Below are positions 25,219 through 36,149 of a DNA stretch of 64,000 bases, piece after piece. Location: contig NC_063151.1 in NCBI RefSeq assembly GCF_020921035.1, positions 29,642,934-29,706,933 on the forward strand, in the 5' to 3' direction. The DNA comes from Rhodamnia argentea (lineage: Eukaryota; Streptophyta; Magnoliopsida; Myrtales; Myrtaceae). Numbering within the stretch: position 1 is the first letter of the stretch; the number at the start of each line of letters is the position of its first letter. Position numbers and translations under genes: made by a program. Below the pieces are notes generated by a model. That model saw nothing but the letters and a program-made list of their open reading frames with translations, searched no databases and was not told where the DNA came from.

Positions 25219-25668
25219 TGAAAAGTATAGGAAAAGTAATAAGTTTATTGTATTGTTACAATTCAATTCTAAATTTTTTGATTGGATCAATTTAATCATA
25301 AATCCTTTTCATATTTATGCAAATCGCTAACGTGAATATTTTTAATTATACTTTATTAAATTTCTAATTACTGTTTTGGTTTTTCTTTTGTTTCTTTTCG
25401 TTATTTTTTTTTATTGGAGGCCGACAAAGGTCGGGCGAGGGCCCACTAGTGACCCTCGCCCAAATTTGAATAGGACCGTGACACCCTTTTCCCGTGGCTA
25501 ATAAGGTCCGCGATGCCCTCGGCTGGCCCAAATATGGCAAGGGTGTCGTAGCCTCCCGCCCATGTATAGATGCAAAAAGTTTATGATTAAATTAGTCTAA
25601 TTAAAAGGTTTAAGATTAAATTGGTACCAATGCAATAGATTTAGGATTTTTCGTGGTACTTTTCCCCC
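25219..25668. mobile_element. MULE-like foldback element with GC-rich core
   Basis: The left arm begins 'gaaaagtatagg' and the right arm ends 'cgtggtacttttcccc'; reverse-complemented, they align over about 60 bases with moderate divergence. The GC-rich core has 'gggcgagggcccactagtga'. It belongs to the same family as 22374-22975 and, more distantly, 28136-28765. Confidence 0.55.
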
Positions 25669-26719
25669 TTGAAGAGGCTTGATGAGAGGAATTCGAGTGT
25701 TGTTTTAAGCATGATATTTTAGCGACTACTAATTTCCAACTGCTTTTTATCGCTATGCCACCCAAAAAATAAGGAATTATTGGAAAAGTAGGAAGTTTCA
25801 CAATGAAATTTGTGGCCGAACGAGTTCGTTATGGTAACGTAGGATGACAGAGTAGGCCTTTTGCAAAACTTTGTAGCCCTAATGCTCCGAATTCCAAAAA
25901 ACCTTAGAAACAAAATCAAGATGTAACACAATTTTGACAAGCCTCCTACCTGCTTGCCATGGCCATCGGACTAGCCCATGGCCATGCATGGGTCACCACC
26001 CACCATGCCACGGGGCTGCCCATGAAGTCTCTGGGCAGCTTGCTCTTGGGCCTGTACTTCGAACCGAGATCCGCCCATTTGGAAAAGTCAGCCCAATGGG
26101 AAACAGTTTCAAGGCCCAACCACGAACTCGGGGTCGCAGAAATCAGATTGGGACTCAGTCTTACACTCTTCGCATCCAGGCCACTAGGGCATTAATTTAC
26201 GTACTGATTTTCGAATCAGTCCAATTAATGAACCTCTTATCTCTCGTCGCAAAGTGTGCATTGCATGTAACAATGACTCGATTTCGTGTCGATAATGGAT
26301 CAATCATCACCATAATCAGTGTTGGGTCACATTCAGCTATACTCGTTGATCAAAATCGACCGAAATTCACGCCAATCAATCAATCAATTATGGCGCGATG
26401 TCCATACATATAATCTTAGGACAAGCACATGGAGCGTCAATGAAACTACGTTTACCTCGGCAATTGATGTAAGTCTAGCAAAAAAACAAAACAAATTTTT
26501 TTTTCCATAAGGTTATACGGTCAAAACAAATACACAAGAAGTGAGGATGAACAAATGATTTGTACGACATAACAAGCAATTTGGCCGGGGGATACGGACT
26601 TTATGTGCACTGGTGATCGTTTTCACGTTGAAAACCAAGGGCCCCAACCATGTTTGATTAATCATACGGTACGAGCCTAAGAATGTCATTTCATATCAGC
26701 CCATTTGCTCAATTTCTTC
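25669..26719. other. intergenic, no gene recognised
   Basis: A GC-richer stretch at 25940-26200 repeats ATGG/CATG words but shows no recognisable protein. Nothing else is supported. Confidence 0.4.
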
Positions 26720-26935
26720 AAGAAAAAGGTACCAAAAAAATTCTAAATCTATTATATTGGTATTAATTTAATTATAAACATTTCAATTAAATCAATTTAG
26801 TTATAATTTTTTTTTTTTGCATTAGTACCAATTCAATCCATTCGATCAATTTAGATAAAAAAAAATACCAACATAAAAGTCGACCGGCCGTCCTACGTGG
26901 CATCAGGACGCGTGCAATTTTTTTTCTTTCCTCCT
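26720..26935. mobile_element. single arm of a MULE-like foldback element
   Basis: Phrases 'ggtaccaaaaaaattctaaa', 'ttagtaccaattcaatcc' and 'cctacgtggcatcagga' match the arm-to-core transition of the 28136 element. No partner arm was found. Confidence 0.45.
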
Positions 26936-27269
26936 ACATTGGCAGTAGCTCGCACGCAGTCTTCTTCCTCCACAAGCAATGTGTCGCGCGTGGCTTCGAT
27001 GTCAACGAGGGAAAGCCATTAGAACAGCCGATGGTTCGCGGTCAATGCCCAGCTACGACGCTGAGCGGTTGATCGAACGCCATTTCAACGGTGGTATGCA
27101 ATACATTCCCGCGTAAATCTCTCGGGCCAATAAACGACGAAGAAAAAAAAAATCAAAACGTGGGGGCGACACGTCTGATGAAACCAACCATCAATGATTT
27201 GCAAGCTGGGATCGCAGACCTTCCTCGCTGATGATCAATGTCCACATCGCGTGATATGTTGGTTTGAAT

Positions 27270-27640
27270 TAGGATAAATAACACAAAGAAATCATTAAAC
27301 TATTTATCAACATGTAATGTGATCTCTGAACAACTCGGTCTCTAAATTTTAATTCAATATGCAACGTCATTCTTAAACTTTTACTTTGTTTGATGTGTTC
27401 TTTGAAATTTTTTTATATATGTTTAAATCAGTATGAAAATGCTTAATAATTGTCCCTAAACTTAAATATTTAGAAGAATAACATTGGTTATTTTCATATA
27501 GCCTAGGGATTAGTTTGAACATTTATCAAAAGTTTTAAGAACCATATTGAACAGATTAATAGTTCGGAGTCAAGATTGTATATTGAGCTAAAGTACATGG
27601 ACCAATCGAACAAATTGAAATTTCGAGGGTCATTTTCTTA
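27270..27640. mobile_element. possible small foldback element
   Basis: The left part ('cattaaactatttatcaaca', 'gtgatctctgaac') and right part ('atggaccaatcgaac', 'tcgagggtcattttc') have the inverted 'remaining expectations' texture of non-autonomous TIR elements. Arms are badly decayed and no target duplication is visible. Confidence 0.35.
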
Positions 27641-28135
27641 TACATAGCCACATTGTGGCACAAGTATGCGGTCCACGATCATCCTTGCCAACCGTCGATC
27701 GGGAACCAATTGTGTTCGCGGTCAATTTTCGAGACGCCGGCGGAGCATAGAAGGCGAGCCGCGATTGAGTTCGATGCATTCGTTGCGTGAGCACGCTTCC
27801 GCACTCCGTGCTGGTGCTGGATGACCCTAGAGAATTCCCCCTTTTTTCGTGCTCGATTTGAGGACGAACTTTCCGCGCACGTGGGCTGTGGAATTTGTGT
27901 AGACCGCCTGCGGAAGCCATGGGAGCGGGGGACTTTACGTTGGGAACAATTAAAGGACAAATGTGGATTTTGGGAGATCATACTGAGTTATAGGAATGTA
28001 CTTTATGTGTGGCTGAAGTACCTGATCCGTCCTAGATACTAGAGAAAGCTATTTAGGTTGCGTATAGTAACGCTCTAGAAAAAGTATTTCTATTTTCAAA
28101 ATGTTTCCGGGGGACACTTTGAGAACAAAAACATG

Positions 28136-28765
28136 GGGAAAAGTGTCAAAAAATTCCTAAACCTATTACATTAGTGCCAATTCAGTCCTAAACTTTTTTT
28201 TGTGCCAATTCAGTCATAAACCTTTTGTATTTGTGCCAATTAAGTCCTAAACCTTTTATTAGTGTCAATTCAGTCCTAAACCTTTTATAATAGTGCCAAT
28301 TTAGTCCTAAAAATTTTGTATTTATGCTAATTGAGTCAATTCGGTCAATTTTGGTTGGAAATCACTGGCATGGACATCAATTATCCTACGTGGCACCGTT
28401 GGCGCTAACGTGGATTTTTAAAAATATTTTTTTGATATTTTAAATAATTTTTAAAAATAATTTTGAAAAAAACCCAAAAAAATGCTTAAAAAATTATTTA
28501 AAATATTAAAAAAATATCTAAGTTAGTGCTAGACGTGCCATGTAGGACAATCGATGTCCACGTCAGCGATTTTCGATCAAAATTGGCCGGATTAACTCAA
28601 TTGGCATAAATACAAAATTTTTAGAACTAAATTGGCACTAATAAAAGGTTTAGGATTTAATTGGCACCAATACAAAAGGTTTAGGACTGAATTGACACCA
28701 AAAAAAGATTTAGGACTGAATTGGCACTAATGTAATAGGTTTAGGACTTTTTTGACACTTCTCCC
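28136..28765. mobile_element. MULE-like MITE with near-perfect TIRs and 9-10 bp TSD
   Basis: 630-bp foldback element. Ends are GGGAAAAGTGTC and GACACTTCTCCC; the arms match almost perfectly for about 60 bases (through 'cctattacattagtgccaat') and more loosely for some 250. The target duplication 'caaaaacatg' is at 28126-28135 and 28766-28775. Long TIRs with a 9-10 bp duplication indicate the Mutator superfamily. No coding capacity. It lies inside the larger TIR element 28051-30496. Confidence 0.85.
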
Positions 28766-29775
28766 CAAAAACATGTATAGTAAAAAAGTGTTCCCGCAAA
28801 GTGTTTCAATAACACTTTTGAGAAACAGAAATACATTTGGAGTAGAAATAAGAAACAAAAAAAGCTTGTTTTGTATTCCTGAAACACTTTTTAAAAACAT
28901 ATTTGTAATATTTTTTAGAAACAATTGGGAACAATTTTATTTTTGAACACACTCTCTTCTCTTTTTTGTTCTTGCACAATATTAACACCTGATTTTTTGA
29001 TCATTTTATTTTAGAAAATTTATTAAAACTACCAAAACAATTCATAAAATTACAAAATTAACCTTGAAAGCTTTGGCCTAGCGTTAGGAGCCAATTTTGA
29101 ACAAAAAATATTTTTTGTAATTTTTGACATTTTTCGGATTTATTTTACTTATAAAAATATCAAAAAATTAGGAAAAATAGTATTCATAGTCAGAAAAATG
29201 CGAAAAAATAGTCCATATTTTTATTTTAATTCCATTTTCATTTAGCCCTCTTAAAGTTTTAAAAATTCAGTTTGGGACCACATGCCTCTTCATTGAACAT
29301 AATCCTAAATTGACTAAAAAAAATTGCATTTTAAATTATTTTAGCCAAAAAAATTTTACTTTTAGAGTCGTGACATGAGATTTTGATACCATGCATCTCA
29401 TTTCAGTCCTCGTGTTTGGAAAAATTACACAATTGGACTAAAAGGACATAAATACACAAATATTTTTCATTTTAGTCCACGGTTTCACTCAAAGTGCAAT
29501 TAATGTTTTTCTAGGAGTCCCCGTTTAAAGGTAATCATATTTTTAACTACTTGACAATATTTAGGTGTGACTCATCATTATAATTTTTTCTGTCTATAGA
29601 AAACATATTTAGTGTTCTCGTTGTCCAATTCCAATTCGTCTTCTATTTTGTTTTTTTTTTTTATATAGTTGATCTCGTCCATATTGTAATCTTATATTAA
29701 TCGTTTTAGTAAATTGAACAAATGCGATTTAATTTGATTTAGTAAGTTAAAAAGATAAAGACATCTTAATTTTAA

Positions 29776-30215
29776 GGGAAAACACTACCAAAAATCCTAA
29801 ACTATACCCATTGTGACACATTTATCCTAAATTTTTTCTTGTGACACAAAAAACTCCAAACTTGTATTCGTGTGACATATTTACCAAAAACATTTTTTTA
29901 TGACATAAAAAATTTCAAACTTACATAAATGTGACATATTTACCCCCAAATTATCTTTTTGTGACACAAAAAATCTCAAACTTGTAGGTTTGTAACTTAT
30001 TTGCTCTAAATTTTGAGGTAAATGTATCACATAGATACAAGTTTATGATTTTTAGTGTCACAAATAAAAGTTTGGGATAAATGTATCACACTAGTATAAG
30101 TTTAGTATAAATGTGCCACATGGATAAAAATTTGAGATTTTTTGTGACACAAAGAAAAATTCGGGATAAATGTGTTATAATGGATATAGTTTGGGGTTTT
30201 TGGTGGCTTTTCTCC
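29776..30215. mobile_element. second MULE-like MITE with 9-bp TSD
   Basis: 440-bp element. Left end GGGAAAACACTACCAAAAAT; right end, reverse-complemented, GGAGAAAAGCCACCAAAAAC. The target duplication 'taattttaa' is at 29767-29775 and 30216-30224. The interior repeats 'gtgacac' and 'aaacttgta' units in both orientations. A different family from 28136-28765. Confidence 0.8.
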
Positions 30216-30496
30216 TAATTTTAATATATATATATGGTCCCCTTAATTAAATGAAAAAATTAGGAAATTTTTTTTTGCAGTTACCAAACGATTTTTTTTT
30301 TAATTCTGGGAACATAAACTTTATACTGTTACCAAATGTGTTTCTATTCTTTTTTTGTTCCGGGAACATAATTTTTTTGCAGTTACTAAACCCGTTTCTG
30401 TTCTAAAAAATTATTGTCGAAAACAAAAACAGAAAAAAAGTATTTCTATTCTAAAAGTTGTTCCGAGAACAAAAAGGTTACCATACGCAGCCTTAG

Positions 30497-32166
30497 CTGT
30501 AAAGCCATTCCTGGCAGTTTCACCTCAATTGGACCCACTCTTGTTTTGTGTGTTCCATCCACTACTAAAACAATAAAATTGCGCATAAGCTTTGAAAACC
30601 AAAAATGTTTGGCAATTTATCTTGCAAAACGGAACTTGAAAAGGCTTATTTTTATGCATTCTTTTTTAATATTTCTCGATGACAAGTAATATTTCGAAGA
30701 GTAACGACGTTAGGAAATCTAAGGTTTTGCCGAATCCCCAATAAATAATGTGGCGATGAGCCTGAGCATAAGTGAAAAAAAAAATTGGTCCCAACACAAA
30801 GGCTACGAGCGAGTTATAGATTGAAATCACCGGGAGAAACCTCACACGTCCCTTAGTTTACGCGACTTAATAGATATCCATCCTGACCAACACATGCAAT
30901 AGTTCTCTATCTTGCAAGTAGAATGAGGTCGACACATTATTGCATTATAGAAGTGCTTGTGTGTGTACCTCTAGCTCTAGCTCTACAGCACTTGACAACT
31001 GCGCAATTTCGATTCTTACGAGGGTCTACTGTCAATGTAAAAGTTACACATTCATCGTTGAACGTTGACGCGTGGAGCAATTCGGATAATTACACTGCTC
31101 ATCCGACTGCGGACATGTAACAATTCTTTTTTTACTTGAAGCCGTGGATCGAACAATGATTTCCGGAGGAAAGTGAACAAAAAAATATTTGGGAGATGAA
31201 ACGATGCTTGCCGGTAGAACTTCAGGTTGCATCATGGGACGTCGTACCGACTTTGGACCAAATGGTCGATTGATAGACACAAGTATTCGTTGCTCTAAGT
31301 TAAATATAAAGGTGAGGGAGAGAAGCCCAAACAACACGTGCAACCTCAGATAAAACATTCTTCGGAATGTTGACCGACATTTGAGAAATTTCCCGGCTGA
31401 AGGGAAACGAGTTGTATTCCTGACAAATTTGGATTAAAAAAAAAAAACGAAGTGTAGAATAGTTAAATGACCCATTTTCATTGCATGAACTCATGGTCTA
31501 GGGAAAAATGAAGAAGAAAGATTAAAAAAAAAAAAAAAGAGATCATACACTTGCTAAAATTCAGTGGGTTCAATTCTTTCGATTCATTCAATTGATATCA
31601 AGCATCGCTAATCAATCGTTCTTTAACAGATCCTCTCTTTCGGGTATCGACCGATTAGACATGAAAAGCAATTTGATTATAAACCGACAGACAACATAAG
31701 AAGACTTAGGGAATTTAGACCGCAGGCGCAGGCTCCCCTAGGTTGATTTCGTCTTAATCTCTTCATTATTGCGTTAATTAGGGATATTCGGGGCAGGACC
31801 AACTACTTCCACTTAAACAATCCTTCGCGTGGGTCCACAGAAAGGAGGTTGACCCACTTTCAAATACTAAAAACTCCTCGGAGGAACTTCGGGTTACATC
31901 ATACGAAGAAGGTGACCGAATATATAACAATTCGGGAGGAATCTTGACATTTCTCTCGATGCAGAAATGATTGGGGGGTGGGGGGGGGGTTTGTTTTTCA
32001 TGGTATTTTCTTCAAATTGTTGGCGTGTGGGGATTGCCAAACTATACCTTTCGATCCATCTTCCTTTGCATTTGGCGTGCTCGGGCTTCTTTTTCCTTAC
32101 TGGCCGTCAATTACATTTATTACCTTTTTGTTTTATCCCCACCCTTTATCTTACTCGACAGAAGAT
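30497..32166. other. intergenic, no gene recognised
   Basis: AT-rich. A short phrase 'ggaacttcgggttacatcat' near 31880 resembles 'gaacttcaggttgcatcatg' near 31220, so an old dispersed or local duplication is possible. No gene is supported. Confidence 0.4.
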
Positions 32167-32174
32167 GTAATAAC

Positions 32175-32733
32175 CTAAATAGCATCGACACGATACGACA
32201 CGACACGACAATCCGACACGTCATTCCTCAAAAAATAGAGAATTTCGACACGTTATAACTCGTTGTATATTAAATACACATTTTCATATATATATGATAA
32301 ATCTATTAGGGATTCATGATTAATTTTTTTTTTTTTTGCTGACTTGGTATATTAATTTTGAGGTGGTTGGGTATATAACTTAAGTATATATATTTTTTAC
32401 CCATAATTTATTGAAAATATTTAACAATGACCTCGTGATTGTCGAAATGGCTTGTCAGAATGTTGGACTTTGCATGTCGTTAGCATGTTTGGAGCGCCGA
32501 CCACTTGTTGATCGCTTATCGAAGAGTGTCGGAGAGTGTCGAACACGACACGACACGATACGAAAGCCTCCGAATAGTGTCGGACACGACACGACACGGA
32601 AGCCTTCAAAAAGTGTCGTTGACATATTTGGAGCGATGACCACTCGTTGATCGCATATCAAAGAGTGTCGGACATGACATGATACAACACAACATGACAC
32701 GAAAGTCCTCGAAAGAGTGTTGATACCTCCTAG
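32175..32733. mobile_element. hAT-like non-autonomous element, copy A, 8-bp TSD
   Basis: 559-bp element with ends CTAAATAGCATCGACAC and (reverse-complemented) CTAGGAGGTATCAACAC. Flanked by perfect 8-bp duplications 'gtaataac' at 32167-32174 and 32734-32741. The interior carries CGACACGACACGACAC-type short tandem repeats at both ends. The 8-bp duplication suggests the hAT superfamily. No transposase. Copy B is at 49882-50659. Confidence 0.82.
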
Positions 32734-32741
32734 GTAATAAC

Positions 32742-33715
32742 GACTATAGACTAATGGTGAAAAACATCTTTGATCCCTCGAAACTCATGCGTTTTCTCTT
32801 TGCATTTTATGGACAAAAGAATAACCTTGATAGGATTTGAGATGTTTGGCTCTTGACTGACTAACTTGAAACTATGAAAGGAATTGCTCTCTGTTTAGTA
32901 GAGATTGCTAATTTTTATAGGGGACGATTCCTTGGTGATTAAATTTATTTTATTTTTATTTTTTTGCTAAATACACCAAAAATTAGGATAGAGAGAGAAG
33001 AATCCCCTGCTCCGCGACTTGATTAACCAATTTTTTTTAAATAATAAGAATAAAAATTAATATCCATCTTAGAACGGTGTTGGCTTTCAATATGAACCGT
33101 AGTCATTAGACTCGTCATTAGTCACGACTCAATGTCTTAGAAAGAGTCCGACTTCAAGTCGTTGTTTGAAATTTGATTTTCTCTCTCCAAACCGAGACAT
33201 GTTTATCCCTAAGCTTCACTGTTCTTCCTACCAAAATAACCTCGTCCACCAATAACTTCCACTGTGCATGCCAAGCTTGACAAATCTTATGTTTTATGAC
33301 GAATTCCATGATGTCCTAGTAATATAGTCCTCGTTGTCAATCAACACTGGAAGTTCGCGATTCAATTTTCTTCGGCCGTGAAGAGAAGGCATATTCATAT
33401 TCTCAAGGGCGGCCGTATTTCCACGCTCTGTCTGACTAAATGTATAACATTTACACCAAAAAGACAAAAATGCCTCGATCGTTCAATTGCAGTGATGGCC
33501 CCCATTCCTTTCTTTTTTTCTCCCCTTTTTTTATTTCTATTTAGGATCCAGTTGCTATAATTAAGCATTTCGCCTTTTTTTTTTTTTTTTTATTAAATAT
33601 TTTTTTAAAGTATATTCCTGGATATTCCTATAACGTTTGAACATTTTCCCGACAAAAGTATCTCGAAGATAGTAAGGGAAAAAGGCAAATTCTTAACATA
33701 GCACAAAACTTAAAA
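32742..33715. other. intergenic, no gene recognised
   Basis: AT-rich spacer without a supportable gene or clear repeat. Confidence 0.4.
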
Positions 33716-33961
33716 GTACCTTTTTCATCGTTGCTCTTAAAGTAACTTATCTATTATTTATCTTCCTTATCACAATTATTGGGATTTCTCTTTCGGACAG
33801 AACAAATTTTTATGAAAGTAAAATCTAACAATTAAAATAATATCGGCTTTTATAATATATATATATATATATATATTTATGGAGATTTTGTCTTTTTTGG
33901 GTAACTAGATCCCACGTAAAAAAGGGGAAACTAAAAGAAGGAAAGTAAATAAATTTGGGGT
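33716..33961. repeat. dispersed repeat, copy 1 (partner at 58516-58757)
   Basis: About 245 bases matching 58516-58757 in the same orientation: shared 'tatcttccttatcacaatta' and 'aaaatctaacaattaaaa', ending 'gtaaataaatttgggg'. A pure AT microsatellite (33854-33876) expanded only in this copy. Family unknown. Confidence 0.75.
33854..33876. repeat. (AT)n microsatellite
   Basis: About 23 bases of alternating AT within the dispersed repeat. The partner copy at 58.67 kb has only a short ATATAC there. Confidence 0.85.
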
Positions 33962-34394
33962 TAAATTGCAATAGACTGATTAAGGGCAATGCTGTCATTT
34001 TGGGGCGGGGGTGGAATTCGGGGAAATCCTAATTCTAATTTGATTCGGTCGCGGGTCGCAAAACGACCCGAAGACACGAAAACACAAAAAGCCTCGAATC
34101 CAAATCACACGGGACGCCGCCTCAATGACCTCATCCCCACGTACTCTTCTTCTTCTTCTTCTTCATTTACCTTCTTCTGCGATCTACTTAGCTTCATTCT
34201 GATCGCATGTACTTCTGTTTTCATAGCTTCACATCGTGCGACGATGGAGTGAGTCAAGAAGAAGAAGAAGCAGAATCGTTCTTCAATCTCTAGGCGTAGC
34301 TGTGGATGATCCAGCCCAACATTCCAAACAAAGAATTACTTTGGGGGGGAAAGGAGGGAAGGAAGGAAGGAATAACGGGGAGTCACGCGAAACC

Positions 34395-36149
34395 ATGCAT
34401 CACGCCAAACCTCTCCCCGCTCTCGAAACCATCACCATGCCCAGCAAAGTCCGCACCACCTTCCTCCTCATCGCCGTCGCCCTCCTCGCCTTCTTCCACT
34501 TCCACCTCCGCCTCTCTCCCCCAGGCGCTGGCGCCCTCTACCCCGGATTCGGCCTCTCCAACCTCTCAGTATCGCGGCCCTCGGAGCAGTCTGCTGCTGT
34601 CGCGCTCAATTATGCGATCCGCGAGGCGGAGTCCGTCCCCTCCCGCCACGTGTCCTCCATCCCCGAGGAACCGATCGACACCGTCTCGATCCTATTCCCT
34701 GCCTGGGAGGTGTTCGCCATCGCGCCTCCGGCGGAGGAGGACGGTCGAGTCCGAGAGCGCGACTGGCACTGCGTCTTCCAGAACAACGCCACCTCGCCGG
34801 CGGCGCTCGCCGGAGTCCTCCCCTTCACGAACCGGACGATGTTCAAGTGCGAACTCCCGCCCAGCGTCCGCCGCCTCCGGCCGTTCTACCAGCCGGCGCT
34901 GACGCGGTCGTCGTCGGAGAGGGCGTTCCCGGCGATAGCGACGGGAGGCGCGGCGAAGGAGCTCTTCCGGTGGAACTTCCTCGCGTACGAGTCGCTGTCC
35001 ACGGAGGACGACGTCGTTCTTTTCGTAAAGGGCGTGAACAACCGACAAGGCATCAACAGATCCCCCAGCGAGCTGAGCTGCGTCTTCGGCGACGATCCCG
35101 CCACCGCCGTGAGGACCGCCGTAATGAGCTCCGCTCAGGAGGTCTTCCGTTGCGCGCACCCCAAACTCTCCGCCGTCGACTCCGGAACGGAAATCAAAAT
35201 TAAAATCACGCTCGAAATCGCGCTCGAGAATCGGGTGATTCCTTCCGTGGCGTACTACACCCCCGAGAGGCGCAAACTAGCAACGAATGGGTCTCGGTCA
35301 CTACTGTGCGCGTGCACGATGGTGCACAACGTGGCCAAGTTCCTCAAGGAGTGGGTGATGTACCATGCGAGCATCGGGGTCGACCGGTTCTTGCTCTACG
35401 ACAACGGCAGCGACGACGGCCTCCAGTCTGTAGTCGACGACCTCAACCGGGGCGGGTACCACGTCCGCATGCTGACGTGGCTGTGGCCGAAGACGCAGGA
35501 GGCCGGCTTCTCCCACAGCGCGATATACGCGAATGATTCGTGCGAATGGATGGCGTACGTGGACGTGGACGAGTTCATCTTCGCTCCGGCGTGGAACAGC
35601 TCAGCGCTCCCGTCTAAACTTATGCTGACCTCGCTGTTGCCGGCTCAGGATGGTCCGGCTTTGCATGGACAGGTCTCGATCAAGTGCTACGAGTTCGGGC
35701 CATCGAACCAGAAGACGCACCCGCCGGAGGGGGTGACCCAGGGCTACACGTGCCGGACGAGGACCGAGCAGCGGCACAAGTCGATGCTCCGGCTGGACGC
35801 CGCACACGCCTCGCTGCTCAACGTGATCCACCACTTCAGACTGAAGGAAGGGTACAAGTCGAAGCAGGTGAGGCTGGAGGACGGGGTGGTGAACCACTAC
35901 AAGTACCAGGCGTGGTCCGAGTTCAAGACCAAGTTCAGGAGGAGAGTCTCGGCCTACGTCGTGGACTGGACCCAGGCGATAAACCCGGCATCCAAGGACC
36001 GCGCCCCCGGGCTCGGGTTCGAGCCAGTTGAGCCCAGAGGTTGGGCCCAGAGGTTTTGCGAGGTTGGGGACGATAGGCTGAAGGCATTGACTCAGAGGTG
36101 GTTCGGGCTGGAGTCAGGTTCCGGGTACACCATGGCTTGGCAAAGATGA
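34395..36149 (+). CDS. GT92 (DUF23) glycosyltransferase, 584 aa
   Basis: Plant GT92 family member of the At1g27200/RCOM_0530710 type, a type II membrane protein expected in the Golgi. Biochemically tested relatives (GALS) extend pectic beta-1,4-galactan, but this subgroup is not proven to do so. Single exon. I start at the first in-frame ATG (34395); the frame is open further upstream but without ATG. A second Met at 34437 is possible. The membrane anchor is at about residues 21-38 (TFLLIAVALLAFFHFHL). The catalytic region begins near LLCACTMVHNVAKFLKEWVM, with the metal-binding DxD in YVDVDEFIF (Asp390, Asp392). It ends with HYKYQAWSEFKTKF and a Trp/Arg-rich tail. Very GC-rich coding sequence set in AT-rich DNA. 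Intact. Confidence 0.93.
   Translation: MHHAKPLPALETITMPSKVRTTFLLIAVALLAFFHFHLRLSPPGAGALYPGFGLSNLSVSRPSEQSAAVALNYAIREAESVPSRHVSSIPEEPIDTVSILFPAWEVFAIAPPAEEDGRVRERDWHCVFQNNATSPAALAGVLPFTNRTMFKCELPPSVRRLRPFYQPALTRSSSERAFPAIATGGAAKELFRWNFLAYESLSTEDDVVLFVKGVNNRQGINRSPSELSCVFGDDPATAVRTAVMSSAQEVFRCAHPKLSAVDSGTEIKIKITLEIALENRVIPSVAYYTPERRKLATNGSRSLLCACTMVHNVAKFLKEWVMYHASIGVDRFLLYDNGSDDGLQSVVDDLNRGGYHVRMLTWLWPKTQEAGFSHSAIYANDSCEWMAYVDVDEFIFAPAWNSSALPSKLMLTSLLPAQDGPALHGQVSIKCYEFGPSNQKTHPPEGVTQGYTCRTRTEQRHKSMLRLDAAHASLLNVIHHFRLKEGYKSKQVRLEDGVVNHYKYQAWSEFKTKFRRRVSAYVVDWTQAINPASKDRAPGLGFEPVEPRGWAQRFCEVGDDRLKALTQRWFGLESGSGYTMAWQR

Larger units (their letters stand above)
28051..30496. mobile_element. large non-autonomous TIR element, nest of two others
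   Basis: The left end 'taggttgcgtatagtaac' (28054) and the reverse complement of the right end 'taaggctgcgtatggtaac' (30494) are terminal inverted repeats. The right 230 bases repeat the subterminal module three times (words 'gttaccaaa', 'tttctattct', 'gggaaca'). The interior has no transposase. The ends suggest a hAT-type MITE family, but a clean 8-bp target duplication was not found. Two younger elements (28136-28765 and 29776-30215) sit inside. Confidence 0.6.

Noticed and set aside
25934-26413. 159-codon plus-strand frame
   Set aside because: Low-complexity start (repeated CATGG words) and no family resemblance.
28049-30500. 8-bp target duplication for the large outer TIR element
   Set aside because: Best alignment of the flanks (both start 'gct') matches at only 5 of 8 bases, so no duplication is claimed.
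34692-35159. Long minus-strand frame over the GT92 gene
   Set aside because: Shadow of a very GC-rich coding exon.
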